Notes: generated by a model from the letters alone, not told the origin. A stretch of DNA of 64,000 nucleotides from Diorhabda sublineata (GCF_026230105.1 NC_079478.1:34177653-34241652), one strand, 5' to 3'; numbered from the stretch's first letter, positions 13,661 through 26,329 are shown. Made by a program: numbers and translations.

Positions 13661-14390
13661 CACCGCTGGGGTCCCTCGAGGATCTATACTGAGGCCGGAT
13701 CTATGGAATAGTCTGCTTAGACTGGAATTGCTTCTTGACGCACTTCTCGTTGCTTACGCAGAATTAGCGCAGCTCAAATTGAACCAGACAAACTCACTAA
13801 GGAAAAAACTACAGACAAAACTGCCCAAAGAGATCAGAACAGACGAAATCGAGTCTAGACGAGAAGTAAAGTATTTGGGAATGACCCCCACAAACGGAAG
13901 ACAGTTGGAAAGGCGGCCTCACTCAATTCTTCTGTATGGGGCGGAGGTCTAGTGGCACGCTATGATAATGAAGAGACTGGCGGCTATAATCCCCGCGGAC
14001 CTCTTGGATTTCGAGCGTAAGAGGTTACACAGAAACAGCTCAGATATAACACGCCAGGATGCGGCAATCATCGAACGCACTACAACAGTTCAATGGACGC
14101 GACAACTAATAAAAGACCTCAGACTGTGGACTGAAAGGAGATGTGAACTTCTGCATTACCCAGCTTCCGACGGTATCTTCCCAAAATGAGAAAAGTACAA
14201 ATACGTATTGTAAAGACGACTTAGATGTTGCCGAACATCTTCGTGTGCAATCACTGAAGGGGTTTGAGATAGGAAATAGAGAAGACTATAGGCAACATAA
14301 ACCCTCTAAATATCGTCCTGGTGATGCTGCACAAAGTAGAATGGTGTCAACTGGTTGCTACCTGCACAGAATGTAGTCTTAGGCAAAGTA
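13660..14390 (+). pseudogene. R1-clade-like non-LTR retrotransposon fragment (reverse transcriptase relic)
   Basis: Across frameshifts the plus strand encodes landmarks of the reverse transcriptase and downstream region of R1-type LINEs. GVPRGSILRP (near 13670) matches the family motif GVPQGS-L-P. LLDALLVAYAE (near 13730) stands where the catalytic YADD motif should be, with the first Asp replaced by Glu and the second lost. VKYLGMT (near 13869) and ILLYGAEV (near 13928) match the usual VKYLGV and L-YGAE-W blocks, followed by a run with WTRQLIKDLRLW (near 14095). Several frame breaks and the lost catalytic residues show that it is dead. The 5' and 3' ends are not defined. Confidence 0.75.
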
Positions 14391-14972
14391 ATGTAGAATG
14401 TGTAGGGTCTTGATTGGACGGAGATGACAGAAGATGGCGGTTTAGTGGATAGGCTGCGGGAGTCCCACATATCCATCAGTTTTCCTCGTGGAAACCGTTG
14501 CTTGGATCTTGTATTGTGAAAATTTTAATATGAAACTATGAAATTAAAATTAAATAAAAATTTATATACAAAAATAAGTCTTTTCTCTCCAAAATGAGGT
14601 TTAAATAAAGCTGACAAGTTTGTCAACTTCCTGACAGTCCCAAGATTGGAAGGATAAGATTTCTTTCTATTGATTCTAATGTTATGTTTCAAAATAAATG
14701 TTTTACTTGGATTTAACTTGAAAAACCACTGCCCTGGTGGCTTCTCCAGATCTTGTGTAGCCCTCTATATCAGTCCCAACATCATCTACGGTAACATACC
14801 TTTTCAAAACTTTGATGTAATCTCCTGGTGAAATCATAACACAATTCTCAATATTGGCAATTATTTGGTCAGGAGGTATCTAGACTGCCTTTTGAAACTG
14901 TTATCAATACTATTGCTATCAACACCTCTAATTTTGCTAAACTACCACATTTTTAAAAAGAACCATAGAACC
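14391..14972. other. Spacer, nothing recognised
   Basis: AT-rich sequence between the LINE relic and the fold-back element. The start, to about 14500, may still belong to the LINE tail. No other feature is supported. Confidence 0.4.
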
Positions 14973-15544
14973 ATAGACCAAGAGCCGGATTTTTTTGTAA
15001 AAACGTACGGTAACAGGTATTTTTTTTTTTCAATATATTTAGGGGTGTCCCCTGAATGTAAATCCAAGTGGGTGTCATGGAGGGGGGGGGGGCTTAACTT
15101 CAGCCGTCATCTTGAAAAACTCGTTTTATTAAATATCTTTCGAACCGCGCATCGTACGACAAAAATTTTAGAAATCATTATTGTAGATAATTTTATGCTC
15201 TACAATTCAGTTACCACCATTTTTAATTTATCATTGAACATTAACTAAATATTTAGTAAAAACTATATTGAAAAAAGTTTGGAGCTTTATAATTAAAAAC
15301 CTATGCGTTATACAAAAAAAAGTTTAAAATAAAAAAGATGACAAATATTATTATCTACAATAATGATCTGTACAATTTTGGTCGTACTATGCGCGGTTCG
15401 CGAGATATTTAATAAAACGTGTTTTTCAAGATGGCCACTGACGCGTGCGGCCCCCCGTGACGACCACCTGGATTTACATTCAGGTGTGAACATATTCAAC
15501 GTTTTTTTCAGAACCTACTTTTTTGGTTGGAGCTCTTGGACTAT
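14973..15544. mobile_element. Fold-back / MITE-like inverted-repeat element
   Basis: The outer ends atagaccaagag (14973) and ctcttggactat (15533-15544) are inverted copies with one mismatch. Inside, long imperfect arms face each other: the left arm at about 15045-15200 (cctgaatgtaaatccaagtg ... cttgaaaaactcgttttatt) is matched in reverse complement by the right arm at about 15340-15500 (aataaaacgtgtttttcaag ... cacctggatttacattcagg). A G-run (15082-15091) sits in the left arm, opposite a C-run in the right arm. The non-coding palindromic design fits a fold-back element or a MITE of a DNA transposon. The overlapping open frames on both strands simply reflect the two arms. Confidence 0.75.
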
Positions 15545-17107
15545 AAACCTTATATAATATTTCAAATTTTAACATTCTACAAATATATTCGTGTTGACCG
15601 CTACTGAAACTAGACGATTCATATGTCATTAATCACAAAAAACTAAATAACTAATTCTATTTGAGTTTATAGTCCCTGACCTGACCATCCACAGGCTCCA
15701 GATACCTTAAAAAACGCCATTAAATTCTTCAAAATTTATTAAATATGTTGAACTGAAAGATACCCTTCTTTGCTTTGTGTAAAAGACTAAACACAAACCT
15801 GCTAGTCATATTTTATCTCTCCACATAGTTGAGTTCCATTTCTAAAGACGCCAAAACCTTCATCAGTGTATAGAATATCCAAAGAGGCAGGTCAAAACTA
15901 AAGAACCATATTCGATTTAACTATAGCATTCCAGAGACGAATCGAGACAATAACTATATTTAATAGAATCTATTTTTTTATTAATACAGCCATAGAAAAC
16001 CCTATTTTTTATTTTGTTTCATGTAAACTGTAAAAAATACAATTTACTATATTTTTTTAACCATAAAAAATAAACTTTTTTATCTTAAATTTGTATTCAT
16101 CTTATGAATTTAACATAACCTAAAAATAGTATATTTTTACAGTGACATAACAGTTTTAAACCTCTTTATAATCGGAGAAAATTGAGGAATTCATGTTCAG
16201 CGACCTCAAAAGCCGCCAGGAAGTATATATTTAGTCAATTTCATCACGGAGTTCCAGGAAACGATGTATAAACCATCCACCCCGAGCACCAGATCTCGAA
16301 AATCACTAGGATGTATAAATTCAATCAATTTCATATTGAATTTCTACGAGACTTTCAACTATTCGATACGCACTTTTTAAAATGCATTATTTGTTTCTAG
16401 ACTCTCCCGAATCGCTCTTTGTTACGTCCTGATCCGATTTACTGCTCAGAAATTACCGGTTTTTGCCCTTTTTGTGCTTTATATCTCGACTATGGCGATT
16501 TTATCTATTTAAAAATAATTAATTTAAATAAAATGCATATTAGTCTACTTCTAATAAAAAAATAGAAATATATATATCCATTAAATAAAAATGTTTTATT
16601 ATAATTAACTAAAAATCTAGTAACAAAATATTAGAATACAATAAAAATACTTTAGTCCCTCTCTGTGTTAAAACCACCATATTCGTAAAACGTCACAGAG
16701 AACCCATAAAATTCATTTTCGATTCCGACCCTCTCGATAGGCACAGCCTAACCTAACTTTTATTGGTTCTCTGTTTTAACCGGGCAGGTCTTTTCGAAGA
16801 AGTTGCACTCGTGATTTTTCTAACAACTCATCGTGGTTCTAGATTTTTTTAATAGTTATTAGTAGTTTGAACACATTCAACATGCGGATATGTGAGAGTC
16901 AAACATACCAAATGAGACGCTTTTTTGTTTTAGAACAAAAATATTTCAACGTTTTTTCGATTTTCGTAGAATCTAATTGTCGAACTAAAATGATCGTGGT
17001 GCGTAGTATTTGTTAAACCGGCGTGTAAATGCATATATTCAATTTTACTTATTTCAAAACAATGTTAGTGTTATTATATTTGTTAATAGTGATTTTTTAT
17101 ATAAACG
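15545..17107. other. AT-rich spacer; possible 5' flank of the small exon at 17108
   Basis: No gene is recognised. The last 450 bases (about 16640-17107) are somewhat more complex and contain a cctaacctaac telomere-like motif at 16748. They could hold the promoter and 5' UTR of the exon starting at 17108, but no TATA box or initiator can be defended. Confidence 0.35.
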
Positions 17108-17274
17108 ATGAGAATGGACCAGGACAATAAACGTAGTGTGAAAGCAGTTTTTAGAGTGAAATATAAAACACCTATGAGAGTTAAAACTCTTAAGGAATAT
17201 AGAGAATCTGTAGAAAGACGCAAATATGGGGACATTCTGGACGGACACGGGATGTCGTATTCCAAAAATTACTC
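17108..17274 (+). CDS. Candidate first coding exon, possibly of polyhomeotic
   Basis: An ATG at 17108 is preceded directly by an in-frame stop (taa, 17102-17104). It opens a 55-codon frame rich in Lys and Arg, beginning MRMDQDNKRS and containing VKTLKEYRESVERRKYGD. It ends at a good donor, tactc|gtaaga, leaving two bases of a codon. The first confident ph exon (32320) starts with exactly one base of a split codon, so the two fit (TC+A = Ser) and the whole model is then an exact multiple of three. Phase agreement has a one-in-three chance of being accidental, and I do not recognise the peptide as a known ph N-terminus. It could be an exon of another gene or a chance frame. If real, intron 1 is 15 kb and contains the 285-bp satellite. 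Confidence 0.45.
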
Positions 17275-17299
17275 GTAAGAATAATCAAGTTTTATTATT

Positions 17300-17301
<2 letters not shown>

Positions 17302-17354
<53 letters not shown>
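17302..17354. repeat. (AT)n microsatellite
   Basis: An uninterrupted run of alternating a and t of about 53 bp, beginning about 27 bp after the donor of the candidate exon. Confidence 0.97.
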
Positions 17355-17357
<3 letters not shown>

Positions 17358-18509
17358 CAAATTATCAAACGATTCACGTACAGGTTAGATTTCGCTGATA
17401 AATCGTTAGTTTTGTTTAATTATTTTTTACTATTCAAAGCTATTACACTATAAACAATAAGGTTATTTTGCAAGTTAGGTTAGATTACGCTATTTTTTAA
17501 ATATTTATTAACAAAAAAGGTTTAATAGCTTTAGAAAGATTATATTATCAGTCATTAATATAAAAGTTTTTTGAAAATATAATAAAATTAATATGTAAAT
17601 GTTGCAATCGAAATATTTTAAACAATGTTGCCAACATCACTGAAAGTTCTGATAAGCTTCAACCGATGTATATATTTTATAATTCAAAATTACTTTCTAC
17701 ATTAATTTTAAATATATATAAGTAGTTTTCATTACTTGAAAATATAAAATTACAATAACATTTATGTACATTCTATTTATATAATAATAAAATTAAGTGT
17801 ATCTTCTTCTGTACTTGTAAATAAGGCAACGCTGCGCGAATTAACTTTAGTGCTAATTACTGTTATTAAGTATGAAAAATATCTAGTACCTATAAAAACG
17901 TTTTTATTCCCACATAACGAATAATTATGTTTTTAATAATAATTATTACATTTGAATAAAATATTCTTTAATAGAGCTTGCATATTCATTACACTAAAAA
18001 GTAAGGTTAGGTTGTTTATCAATTTGAATTACAGTAAGCAGATAACAGTTTTTATCATTTAGGCTTGTGTAGTGCCTTTTGATCTTCAATAAAGAGATTT
18101 CTTTTCCAAATTTTCCTATTTCTCTCAATTTTATTTCCGATAATTCAGTTTTATATACAATTTTTACGACTAAATAGTTTATAGTCCCAAGATGAGTTCA
18201 ATATTGCTGGTTGCAAGTTTCAACTAAATTAGAATTACTGAGAACGTTTTTTAATGGAGTTTGAGTTTACTATTATCTATGTAACCTATACTTGTTCAAA
18301 GTCTTGTTCTTTCTTAAATTTTTCATGTGGTTTTACGATATGGGTGAATATTGTGGAAGATATAAATCCTATTGTAGTTTATGGTTATTTTTGACTACCC
18401 TTAGGGTATGAATGAATAAACAAATGACGTGTATAAGTTAAATAACTCATCCTTCCTTCCACTCTCCCTGATCTTTGGAATGTAGTAACAAAGTAAACAA
18501 ATTTTAATG
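17355..18509. other. AT-rich spacer, nothing recognised
   Basis: Low-complexity AT-rich sequence with isolated TTAGG-like motifs (for example gcaagttaggttag near 17470 and aaggttaggttg near 18002). No gene or element family is supported. Confidence 0.5.
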
Positions 18510-18602
18510 ACATGCCTTCGTCATCCTTGGTGCACGTGCTTTCTTAAGATTCTAGGGTTCGATACCGGATGAATGTCTAGCCTGTGTGTCTTTTTTTTTT
18601 TC
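18510..18602 (+). mobile_element. Possible tRNA-derived SINE head
   Basis: The segment contains agggttcgataccggatga (about 18553-18571). Its ggttcgatacc closely matches the RNA polymerase III internal box B (GGTTCGANTCC). About 30-40 bases upstream, ccttggtgcacgtgcttt stands where a box A should be but matches it poorly. A run of eleven or more T follows at 18591-18601, as a polymerase III terminator would. It does not fold as an intact tRNA and no tail repeat is clear, so this is only a suggestion. Confidence 0.3.
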
Positions 18603-19040
18603 ATTAAAATTTTGTTATTTAATAAAATTTTATCCTTGTGACTGTCTGAAACTGATATTTTTTCATCAACGGGGTTTAATATTACTGCCATAGAAGTGAT
18701 GTTAGTTTTATTTTATGCCTCGATGGGGGCTTCGATAAAAAGGTGCACTTAGCACATAACTTCCGGTTTGGTTAAGAATGCACATTGTTGTAATCCGAGT
18801 GAAAAGAATGCTTAATCCCAATGCACTATGCAGAATCATAGGGATAAAAACGAGGAAGTTTCGAATTTTGAATAAATTAAAAATGTACATGGAATGTACA
18901 GGGTATATGAATCGAATCTATGTACCTATATCCATATTTTGAATCATAAAGATGAAAATTTTCTGGAAACCAAGAAAGGCAAGTCAAAAATTTGTATGAA
19001 TGATGCTTTATACGTCGTAAATCTTTGAATTTTTTTCAGA
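18603..19040. other. Spacer before the 285-bp satellite
   Basis: No gene is recognised. The short minus-strand frame at 18708-18890 has no known features. acagggtatatgaatcg at about 18898 resembles the acagggcgtatttaag boundary of the satellite that follows. Confidence 0.4.
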
Positions 19041-22000
19041 GAAATTATACAGGGCGTATTTAAGATAAAGAATGACACCTAAGATTGAAAATCATAATTT
19101 TAACACGTTTTTCTCTCCGAAAACTGTACTTACAATTTGTGTTTCGGCGAGATCTATTTTTTTTCGGAAAGTATGAACCAAAACGAACAATTTGAGAAAA
19201 AAAAACAATTGAATGTCATAATTTGAACAATTTTTAGAATTTATTACAAATTTTTTAGGTTAGGTTAAGTTTCTCATGTCTTCTTTGTAACGTTGCGTGG
19301 ATTTCACATTAAAAATTTCTTTCTTGTCATTATACAGGGCGTATTTAAGATAAAGAATGACACCTAAGATTGAAAATCATAATTTTAATACGTTTTTCTC
19401 TCCGAAAACTGTACTTAGAATTTGTGTTTCGGCGAGATCTATTTTTTTTCGGAAAGTATGAACCAAAACGAACAATTTGAGAAAAAAAAACAATTGAATG
19501 TCATAATTTGAACAATTTTTAGAATTTATTACAAATTTTTTAGGTTAGGTTAAGTTTCTCATGTCTTCTTTGTAACGTTGCGTGGATTTCACATTAAAAA
19601 TTTCTTTCTTGTCATTATACGGGACGTATTTAAGATAAAGAATGACACCTAAGATTGAAAATCATAATTTTAATACGTTTTTCTCTCCGAAAACTGTACT
19701 TAGAATTTGTGTTTCGGCGAGATCTATTTTTTTTCGGAAAGTATGAACCAAAACGAACAATTTGAGAAAAAAAAACAATTGAATGTCATAATTTGAACAA
19801 TTTTTAGAATTTATTACAAATTTTTTAGGTTAGGTTAAGTTTCTCATGTCTTCTTTGTAACGTTGCGTGGATTTCACATTAAAAATTTCTTTCTTGTCAT
19901 TATACAGGGCGTATTTAAGATAAAGAATGACACCTAAGATTGAAAATCATAATTTTAATACGTTTTTCTCTCCGAAAACTGTACTTAGAATTTGTGTTTC
20001 GGCGAGATCTATTTTTTTTCGGAAAGTATGAACCAAAACGAACAATTTGAGAAAAAAAAACAATTGAATGTCATAATTTGAACAATTTTTAGAATTTATT
20101 ACAAATTTTTTAGGTTAGGTTAAGTTTCTCATGTCTTCTTTGTAACGTTGCGTGGATTTCACAATAAAAATTTCTTTCTTGTCATTATACAGGGCGTATT
20201 TAAGATAAAGAATGACACCTAAGATTGAAAATCATAATTTTAATACGTTTTTCTCTCCGAAAACTGTACTTAGAATTTGTGTTTCGGCGAGATCTATTTT
20301 TTTTCGGAAAGTATGAACCAAAACGAACAATTTGAGAAAAAAAAACAATTGAATGTCATAATTTGAACAATTTTTAGAATTTATTACAAATTTTTTAGGT
20401 TAGGTTAAGTTTCTCATGTCTTCTTTGTAACGTTGCGTGGATTTCACATTAAAAATTTCTTTCTTGTCATTATACGGGACGTATTTAAGATAAAGAATGA
20501 CACCTAAGATTGAAAATCATAATTTTAATACGTTTTTCTCTCCGAAAACTGTACTTAGAATTTGTGTTTCGGCGAGATCTATTTTTTTTCGGAAAGTATG
20601 AACCAAAACGAACAATTTGAGAAAAAAAAACAATTGAATGTCATAATTTGAACAATTTTTAGAATTTATTACAAATTTTTTAGGTTAGGTTAAGTTTCTC
20701 ATGTCTTCTTTGTAACGTTGCGTGGATTTCACATTAAAAATTTCTTTCTTGTCATAATACAGGGCGTATTTAAGATAAAGAATGACACCTAAGATTGAAA
20801 ATCATAATTGTAATACGTTTTTCTCTCCGAAAACTGTACTTAGAATTTGTGTTTCGGCGAGATCTATTTTTTTTTTCGAAAAGTATGAACCAAATCAAAC
20901 AATTTGAGAAAAAAAAACAATTGAATGTCATAATTTGAACAATTTTTAGAATTTATTACAAATTTTTAGGTTAGGTTAAGTTTCTCATGTCTTCTTTGTA
21001 ACGTTGCGTGGATTTCACATTAAAAATTTCTTTCTTGTCATTATACAGGGCGTATTTAAGATAAAGAATGACACCTAAGATTGAAAATCATAATTTTAAT
21101 ACGTTTTTCTCTCCGAAAACTGTACTTAGAATTTGTGTTTCGGCGAGATCTATTTTTTTTTCGGAAAGTATGAACCAAAACGAACAATTTGAGAAAAAAA
21201 AACAATTGAATGTCATAATTTGAACAATTTTTAGAATTTATTACAAATTTTTTAGGTTAGGTTAAGTTTCTCATGTCTTCTTTGTAACGTTGCGTGGATT
21301 TCACAATAAAAATTTCTTTCTTGTCATTATACAGGGCGTATTTAAGATAAAGAATGACACCTAAGATTGAAAATCATAATTTTAATACGTTTTTCTCTCC
21401 GAAAACTGTACTTAGAATTTGTGTTTCGGCGAGATCTATTTTTTTTTCGGAAAGTATGAACCAAAACGAACAATTTGAGAAAAAAAAAACAATTGAATGT
21501 CATAATTTGAACAATTTTTAGAATTTATTACAAATTTTTTAGGTTAGGTTAAGTTTCTCATGTCTTCTTTGTAACGTTGCGTGGATTTCACAATAAAAAT
21601 TTCTTTCTTGTCTTTATACAGGGCGTATTTAAGATAAAGAATGACACCTAAGATTGAAAATCATAATTTTAATACGTTTTTCTCTCCGAAAACTGTACTT
21701 ACAATTTGTGTTTCGGCGAGATCTATTTTTTTTCGGAAAGTATGAACCAAAACGAACAATTTGAGAAAAAAAAACAATTGAATGTCATAATTTGAACAAT
21801 TTTTAGAATTTATTACAAATTTTTTAGGTTAGGTTAAGTTTCTCATGTCTTCTTTGTAACGTTGCGTGGATTTCACAATAAAAATTTCTTTCTTGTCATT
21901 ATACAGGGCGTATTTAAGATAAAGAATGACACCTAAGATTGAAAATCATAATTTTAATACGTTTTTCTCTCCGAAAACTGTACTTAGAATTTGTGTTTCG

Positions 22001-24480
22001 GCGAGATCTATTTTTTTTTCGGAAAGTATGAACCAAAACGAACAATTTGAGAAAAAAAAACAATTGAATGTCATAATTTGAACAATTTTTAGAATTTATT
22101 ACAAATTTTTTAGGTTAGGTTAAGTTTCTCATGTCTTCTTTGTAACGTTGCGTGGATTTCACAATAAAAATTTCTTTCTTGTCATTATACAGGGCGTATT
22201 TAAGATAAAGAATGACACCTAAGATTGAAAATCATAATTTTAATACGTTTTTCTCTCCGAAAACTGTACTTAGAATTTGTGTTTCGGCGAGATCTATTTT
22301 TTTTTCGGAAAGTATGAACCAAAACGAACAATTTGAGAAAAAAAAAACAATTGAATGTCATAATTTGAACAATTTTTAGAATTTATTACAAATTTTTTAG
22401 GTTAGGTTAAGTTTCTCATGTCTTCTTTGTAACGTTGCGTGGATTTCACATTAAAAATTTCTTTCTTGTCATTATACGGGACGTATTTAAGATAAAGAAT
22501 GACACCTAAGATTGAAAATCATAATTTTAATACGTTTTTCTCTCCGAAAACTGTACTTAGAATTTGTGTTTCGGCGAGATCTATTTTTTTTCGGAAAGTA
22601 TGAACCAAAACGAACAATTTGAGAAAAAAAAACAATTGAATGTCATAATTTGAACAATTTTTAGAATTTATTACAAATTTTTTAGGTTAGGTTAAGTTTC
22701 TCATGTCTTCTTTGTAACGTTGCGTGGATTTCACATTAAAAATTTCTTTCTTGTCATAATACAGGGCGTATTTAAGATAAAGAATGACACCTAAGATTGA
22801 AAATCATAATTGTAATACGTTTTTCTCTCCGAAAACTGTACTTAGAATTTGTGTTTCGGCGAGATCTATTTTTTTTTTCGAAAAGTATGAACCAAATCAA
22901 ACAATTTGAGAAAAAAAAACAATTGAATGTCATAATTTGAACAATTTTTAGAATTTATTACAAATTTTTAGGTTAGGTTAAGTTTCTCATGTCTTCTTTG
23001 TAACGTTGCGTGGATTTCACATTAAAAATTTCTTTCTTGTCATTATACAGGGCGTATTTAAGATAAAGAATGACACCTAAGATTGAAAATCATAATTTTA
23101 ATACGTTTTTCTCTCCGAAAACTGTACTTAGAATTTGTGTTTCGGCGAGATCTATTTTTTTTTCGGAAAGTATGAACCAAAACGAACAATTTGAGAAAAA
23201 AAAACAATTGAATGTCATAATTTGAACAATTTTTAGAATTTATTACAAATTTTTTAGGTTAGGTTAAGTTTCTCATGTCTTCTTTGTAACGTTGCGTGGA
23301 TTTCACAATAAAAATTTCTTTCTTGTCATTATACAGGGCGTATTTAAGATAAAGAATGACACCTAAGATTGAAAATCATAATTTTAATACGTTTTTCTCT
23401 CCGAAAACTGTACTTAGAATTTGTGTTTCGGCGAGATCTATTTTTTTTTCGGAAAGTATGAACCAAAACGAACAATTTGAGAAAAAAAAAACAATTGAAT
23501 GTCATAATTTGAACAATTTTTAGAATTTATTACAAATTTTTTAGGTTAGGTTAAGTTTCTCATGTCTTCTTTGTAACGTTGCGTGGATTTCACATTAAAA
23601 ATTTCTTTCTTGTCATTATACAGGGCGTATTTAAGATAAAGAATGACACCTAAGATTGAAAATCATAATTTTAATACGTTTTTCTCTCCGAAAACTGTAC
23701 TTAGAATTTGTGTTTCGGCGAGATCTATTTTTTTTCGGAAAGTATGAACCAAAACGAACAATTTGAGAAAAAAAAACAATTGAATGTCATAATTTGAACA
23801 ATTTTTAGAATTTATTACAAATTTTTTAGGTTAGGTTAAGTTTCTCATGTCTCCTTTGTAACGTTGCGTGGATTTCACATTAAAAATTTCTTTCTTGTCA
23901 TAATACAGGGCGTATTTAAGATAAAGAATGACACCTAAGATTGAAAATCATAATTTTAATACGTTTTTCTCTCCGAAAACTGTACTTAGAATTTGCGTTT
24001 CGGCGAGATCTATTTTTTTTTTCGAAAAGTATGAACCAAATCAAACAATTTGAGAAAAAAAAACAATTGAATGTCATAATTTGAACAATTTTTAGAATTT
24101 ATTACAAATTTTTTAGGTTAGGTTAAGTTTCTCATGTCTCCTTTGTAACGTTGCGTGGATTTCACATTAAAAATTTCTTTCTTGTCATTATACAGGGCGT
24201 ATTTAAGATAAAGAATGACACCTAAGATTGAAAATCATAATTTTAATACGTTTTTCTCTCCGAAAACTGTACTTAGAATTTGTATTTCGGCGAGATCTAT
24301 TTTTTTTTTCGAAAAGTATGAACCAAATCAAACAATTTGAGAAAAAAAAAACAATTGAATGTCATAATTTGAACAATTTTTAGAATTTATTACAAATTTT
24401 TTAGGTTAGGTTAAGTTTCTTCATGTCTTCTTTGTAACGTTGCGTGGATTTCACATTAAAAATTTGATTCTTGTCAATAG
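19040..24480. repeat. 285-bp satellite array with embedded TTAGG motifs, about 19 copies
   Basis: A unit of about 285 bp, starting tatacagggcgtatttaaga and ending gtggatttcacattaaaaat, repeats head to tail about 19 times. Starts lie near 19049, 19334, 19619, 19904, 20189 and so on to 24191. Every copy contains ttaggttaggttaag, two perfect insect telomere repeats plus a variant third. Copies differ mainly in homopolymer length and a few substitutions. The variants acgggacg (19619, 20474, 22473) and cataatacagggcg with ccaaatcaaac (20759, 22759, 23906) recur in the same order about 2 kb apart, so blocks of seven units were duplicated. No coding frame is preserved. Confidence 0.97.
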
Positions 24481-24869
24481 GAATAATAATATGAATTTTT
24501 TATCGACTCATAAAGTGTTGAAATTGTGGTTTAAATACTTGTGTCTTATTTTTGTCTCAATTGCGTCGAGAAAAGAACAAAATAGAAAATTGAAAATAAC
24601 AATTTTTCTATGACCAAAACTAGAATAGACCCCACTTTCAAACACCGATGTTTCTATTCATATATAGGGTGTTTCAAAATAGTTACTCGTCTCTAGAATA
24701 GTTACAACAATAAAAAATAATTTACTTACAAAAAACGTTAAAGAAAAAAAATCTAAATTTGGTTTAGGTTCCTTCACATAGTTTTTATGGTTTGAACATT
24801 GGAAAATGTAAACTATCTTGAATAATTGATATTTTGCAAATATGTAAACATGTAGACTATGTTTTAACA
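24481..24869. other. Spacer after the satellite
   Basis: AT-rich sequence with atatagggtgtttcaaaatag near 24661, a motif of the kind seen at the ends of insect DNA elements and similar to the satellite unit boundary. No gene is supported. Confidence 0.4.
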
Positions 24870-24906
24870 CACCTCCCCCCCCCCCCTCCCCCCCCCCTCC
24901 CCCCCC
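24870..24906. repeat. Poly-C tract
   Basis: About 37 bases of almost pure C, broken by single T residues. The minus-strand frame 24658-24927 crosses it as a Gly run and is not a gene. Confidence 0.95.
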
Positions 24907-25159
24907 GACCCCAATCTTCTCAAACATTAAATATAATTAGTTACGACTAATGTAATGACACAAATCAATTTCTAACAATAATCATTTATTTACACGTACA
25001 AATAATCATCGATTTCTATTGGATAGATTCTTCAATAAATGCTTCAATTCTATTTTAATATAAATAATGTATTTTAAATAGAAATTCCCCAAAATATTGA
25101 CGATAATGAGATCTAGTTCTTCCTTAACGAATATGTCGCCAAAGTCGCTCAATATTTTG

Positions 25160-25234
25160 AGTATAAGCCTAACCTAACCTAACTTATCTAAATTTTCAAC
25201 CTCGAAAAAATATGTCAAGGAATAATTTCCGCGC

Positions 25235-25299
<65 letters not shown>

Positions 25300-25300
25300 T
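25160..25300. repeat. Telomere-like motif and (CA)/(TA) microsatellite
   Basis: cctaacctaacctaactta (about 25169-25187) contains three CCTAA repeats in a row. It is followed at about 25238-25298 by cacacacac passing into an uninterrupted (ta) run. Confidence 0.9.
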
Positions 25301-26320
25301 CTTTTTCAGCATAAAAAACTGTCTAACATACTAAAATTTCAAGGAAATCGGGCGTCTGCAACCTAAACTAAATAATTACCCAAATTTTTTACGATTACGC
25401 CGAAACTACTGGCAACATTGTAATGTAATTTTTTACGAATTTGTTTTGGGAGCCTGATACATCTCATTATTTTGTTTTTATATTATATTTAGAGGGCGGT
25501 AGTTATACGATTAGTACTTACCAAGTATTGACCAAATTATTATAATTAAAACTTTTTCACGAGGGTAGGTAATTCACAGTGAATAACCCTATAGATTTCC
25601 TCGTATCCTATTTATACGACAATAATTATTCTAATCTCGTATTCGCATACAGATAGACAGCGATGCGTTGGTCCAAAAGGCAATTACATTTTCTATCCGC
25701 TGTTGCCGCCTCGGGGACCACTTTCGTTTTTTTCTTTTTTTTTTACTGCACCCCTGCAGCGGATAGCGAGATAGCGTCGGAAGCATAGGACTGCGTTAAA
25801 TCTTTATTAGATTTTTCCACAGTAGCGCGAAATATGAGCAATACAATTTTTTTTTTCGAATCTGATTACTAGTCCATTTCAAGGTTATAAAATCCCCTAC
25901 GTGAAGTTCAATTGAAATGATTAATTTATTCTTAGTATTTTGTTTTAATGACTTGACGTTTATTCTTTAAATAAGTACCGTGTAGAATCAAAAATTAGGT
26001 AATTATTTAGAATTGGGGCTCCAGGCAAAAATCGTTTCGAAAAATTTTTCACGCATTTGGGGTTGTTTCTGTGGGTACAAATAGTAAATTTCCATGATTT
26101 TAGACATTACATAGTACAACTTACATATTATAAATCAATGAAACCTAACCTAACCTAACCTATTCAAGTTGGTAATTATTTAGAATTGGTTAGGTTAGGT
26201 TGAATTTCAAATTTTTCAAAAAAGTGACTTTGTAATGTTTGTCGTGTACCACAGAACATTTAAGAAACTGCATTTCGATAATTCGATAACATAAATGAAT
26301 CAATTTGCAACAAATACACG
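25301..26320. other. Spacer with short inverted and telomere-like motifs
   Basis: A GC-richer patch at about 25650-25800 contains tctatccgctg and its inverted partner cagcggatag, possibly the remains of an element. CCTAA/TTAGG runs lie near 26141-26162 and 26190-26201. The phrase gcgttaaatctttattag (25793) has a near copy at 27791. No gene is recognised. Confidence 0.45.
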
Positions 26321-26329
26321 ATGAAATGG

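Noticed and set aside
17226..17453. Plus-strand frame with a Tyr-Ile run
   Set aside because: The run is the (AT)n microsatellite; the frame overlaps the candidate exon in another phase and has no support.
2760..24480. Regularly spaced repeats that could be mistaken for a CRISPR array
   Set aside because: The repeats are contiguous 475-bp and 285-bp units without unique spacers, in a eukaryotic genome.
24658..24927. Gly-rich minus-strand frame
   Set aside because: The Gly run is the poly-C tract read backwards; the remainder has no recognisable content.
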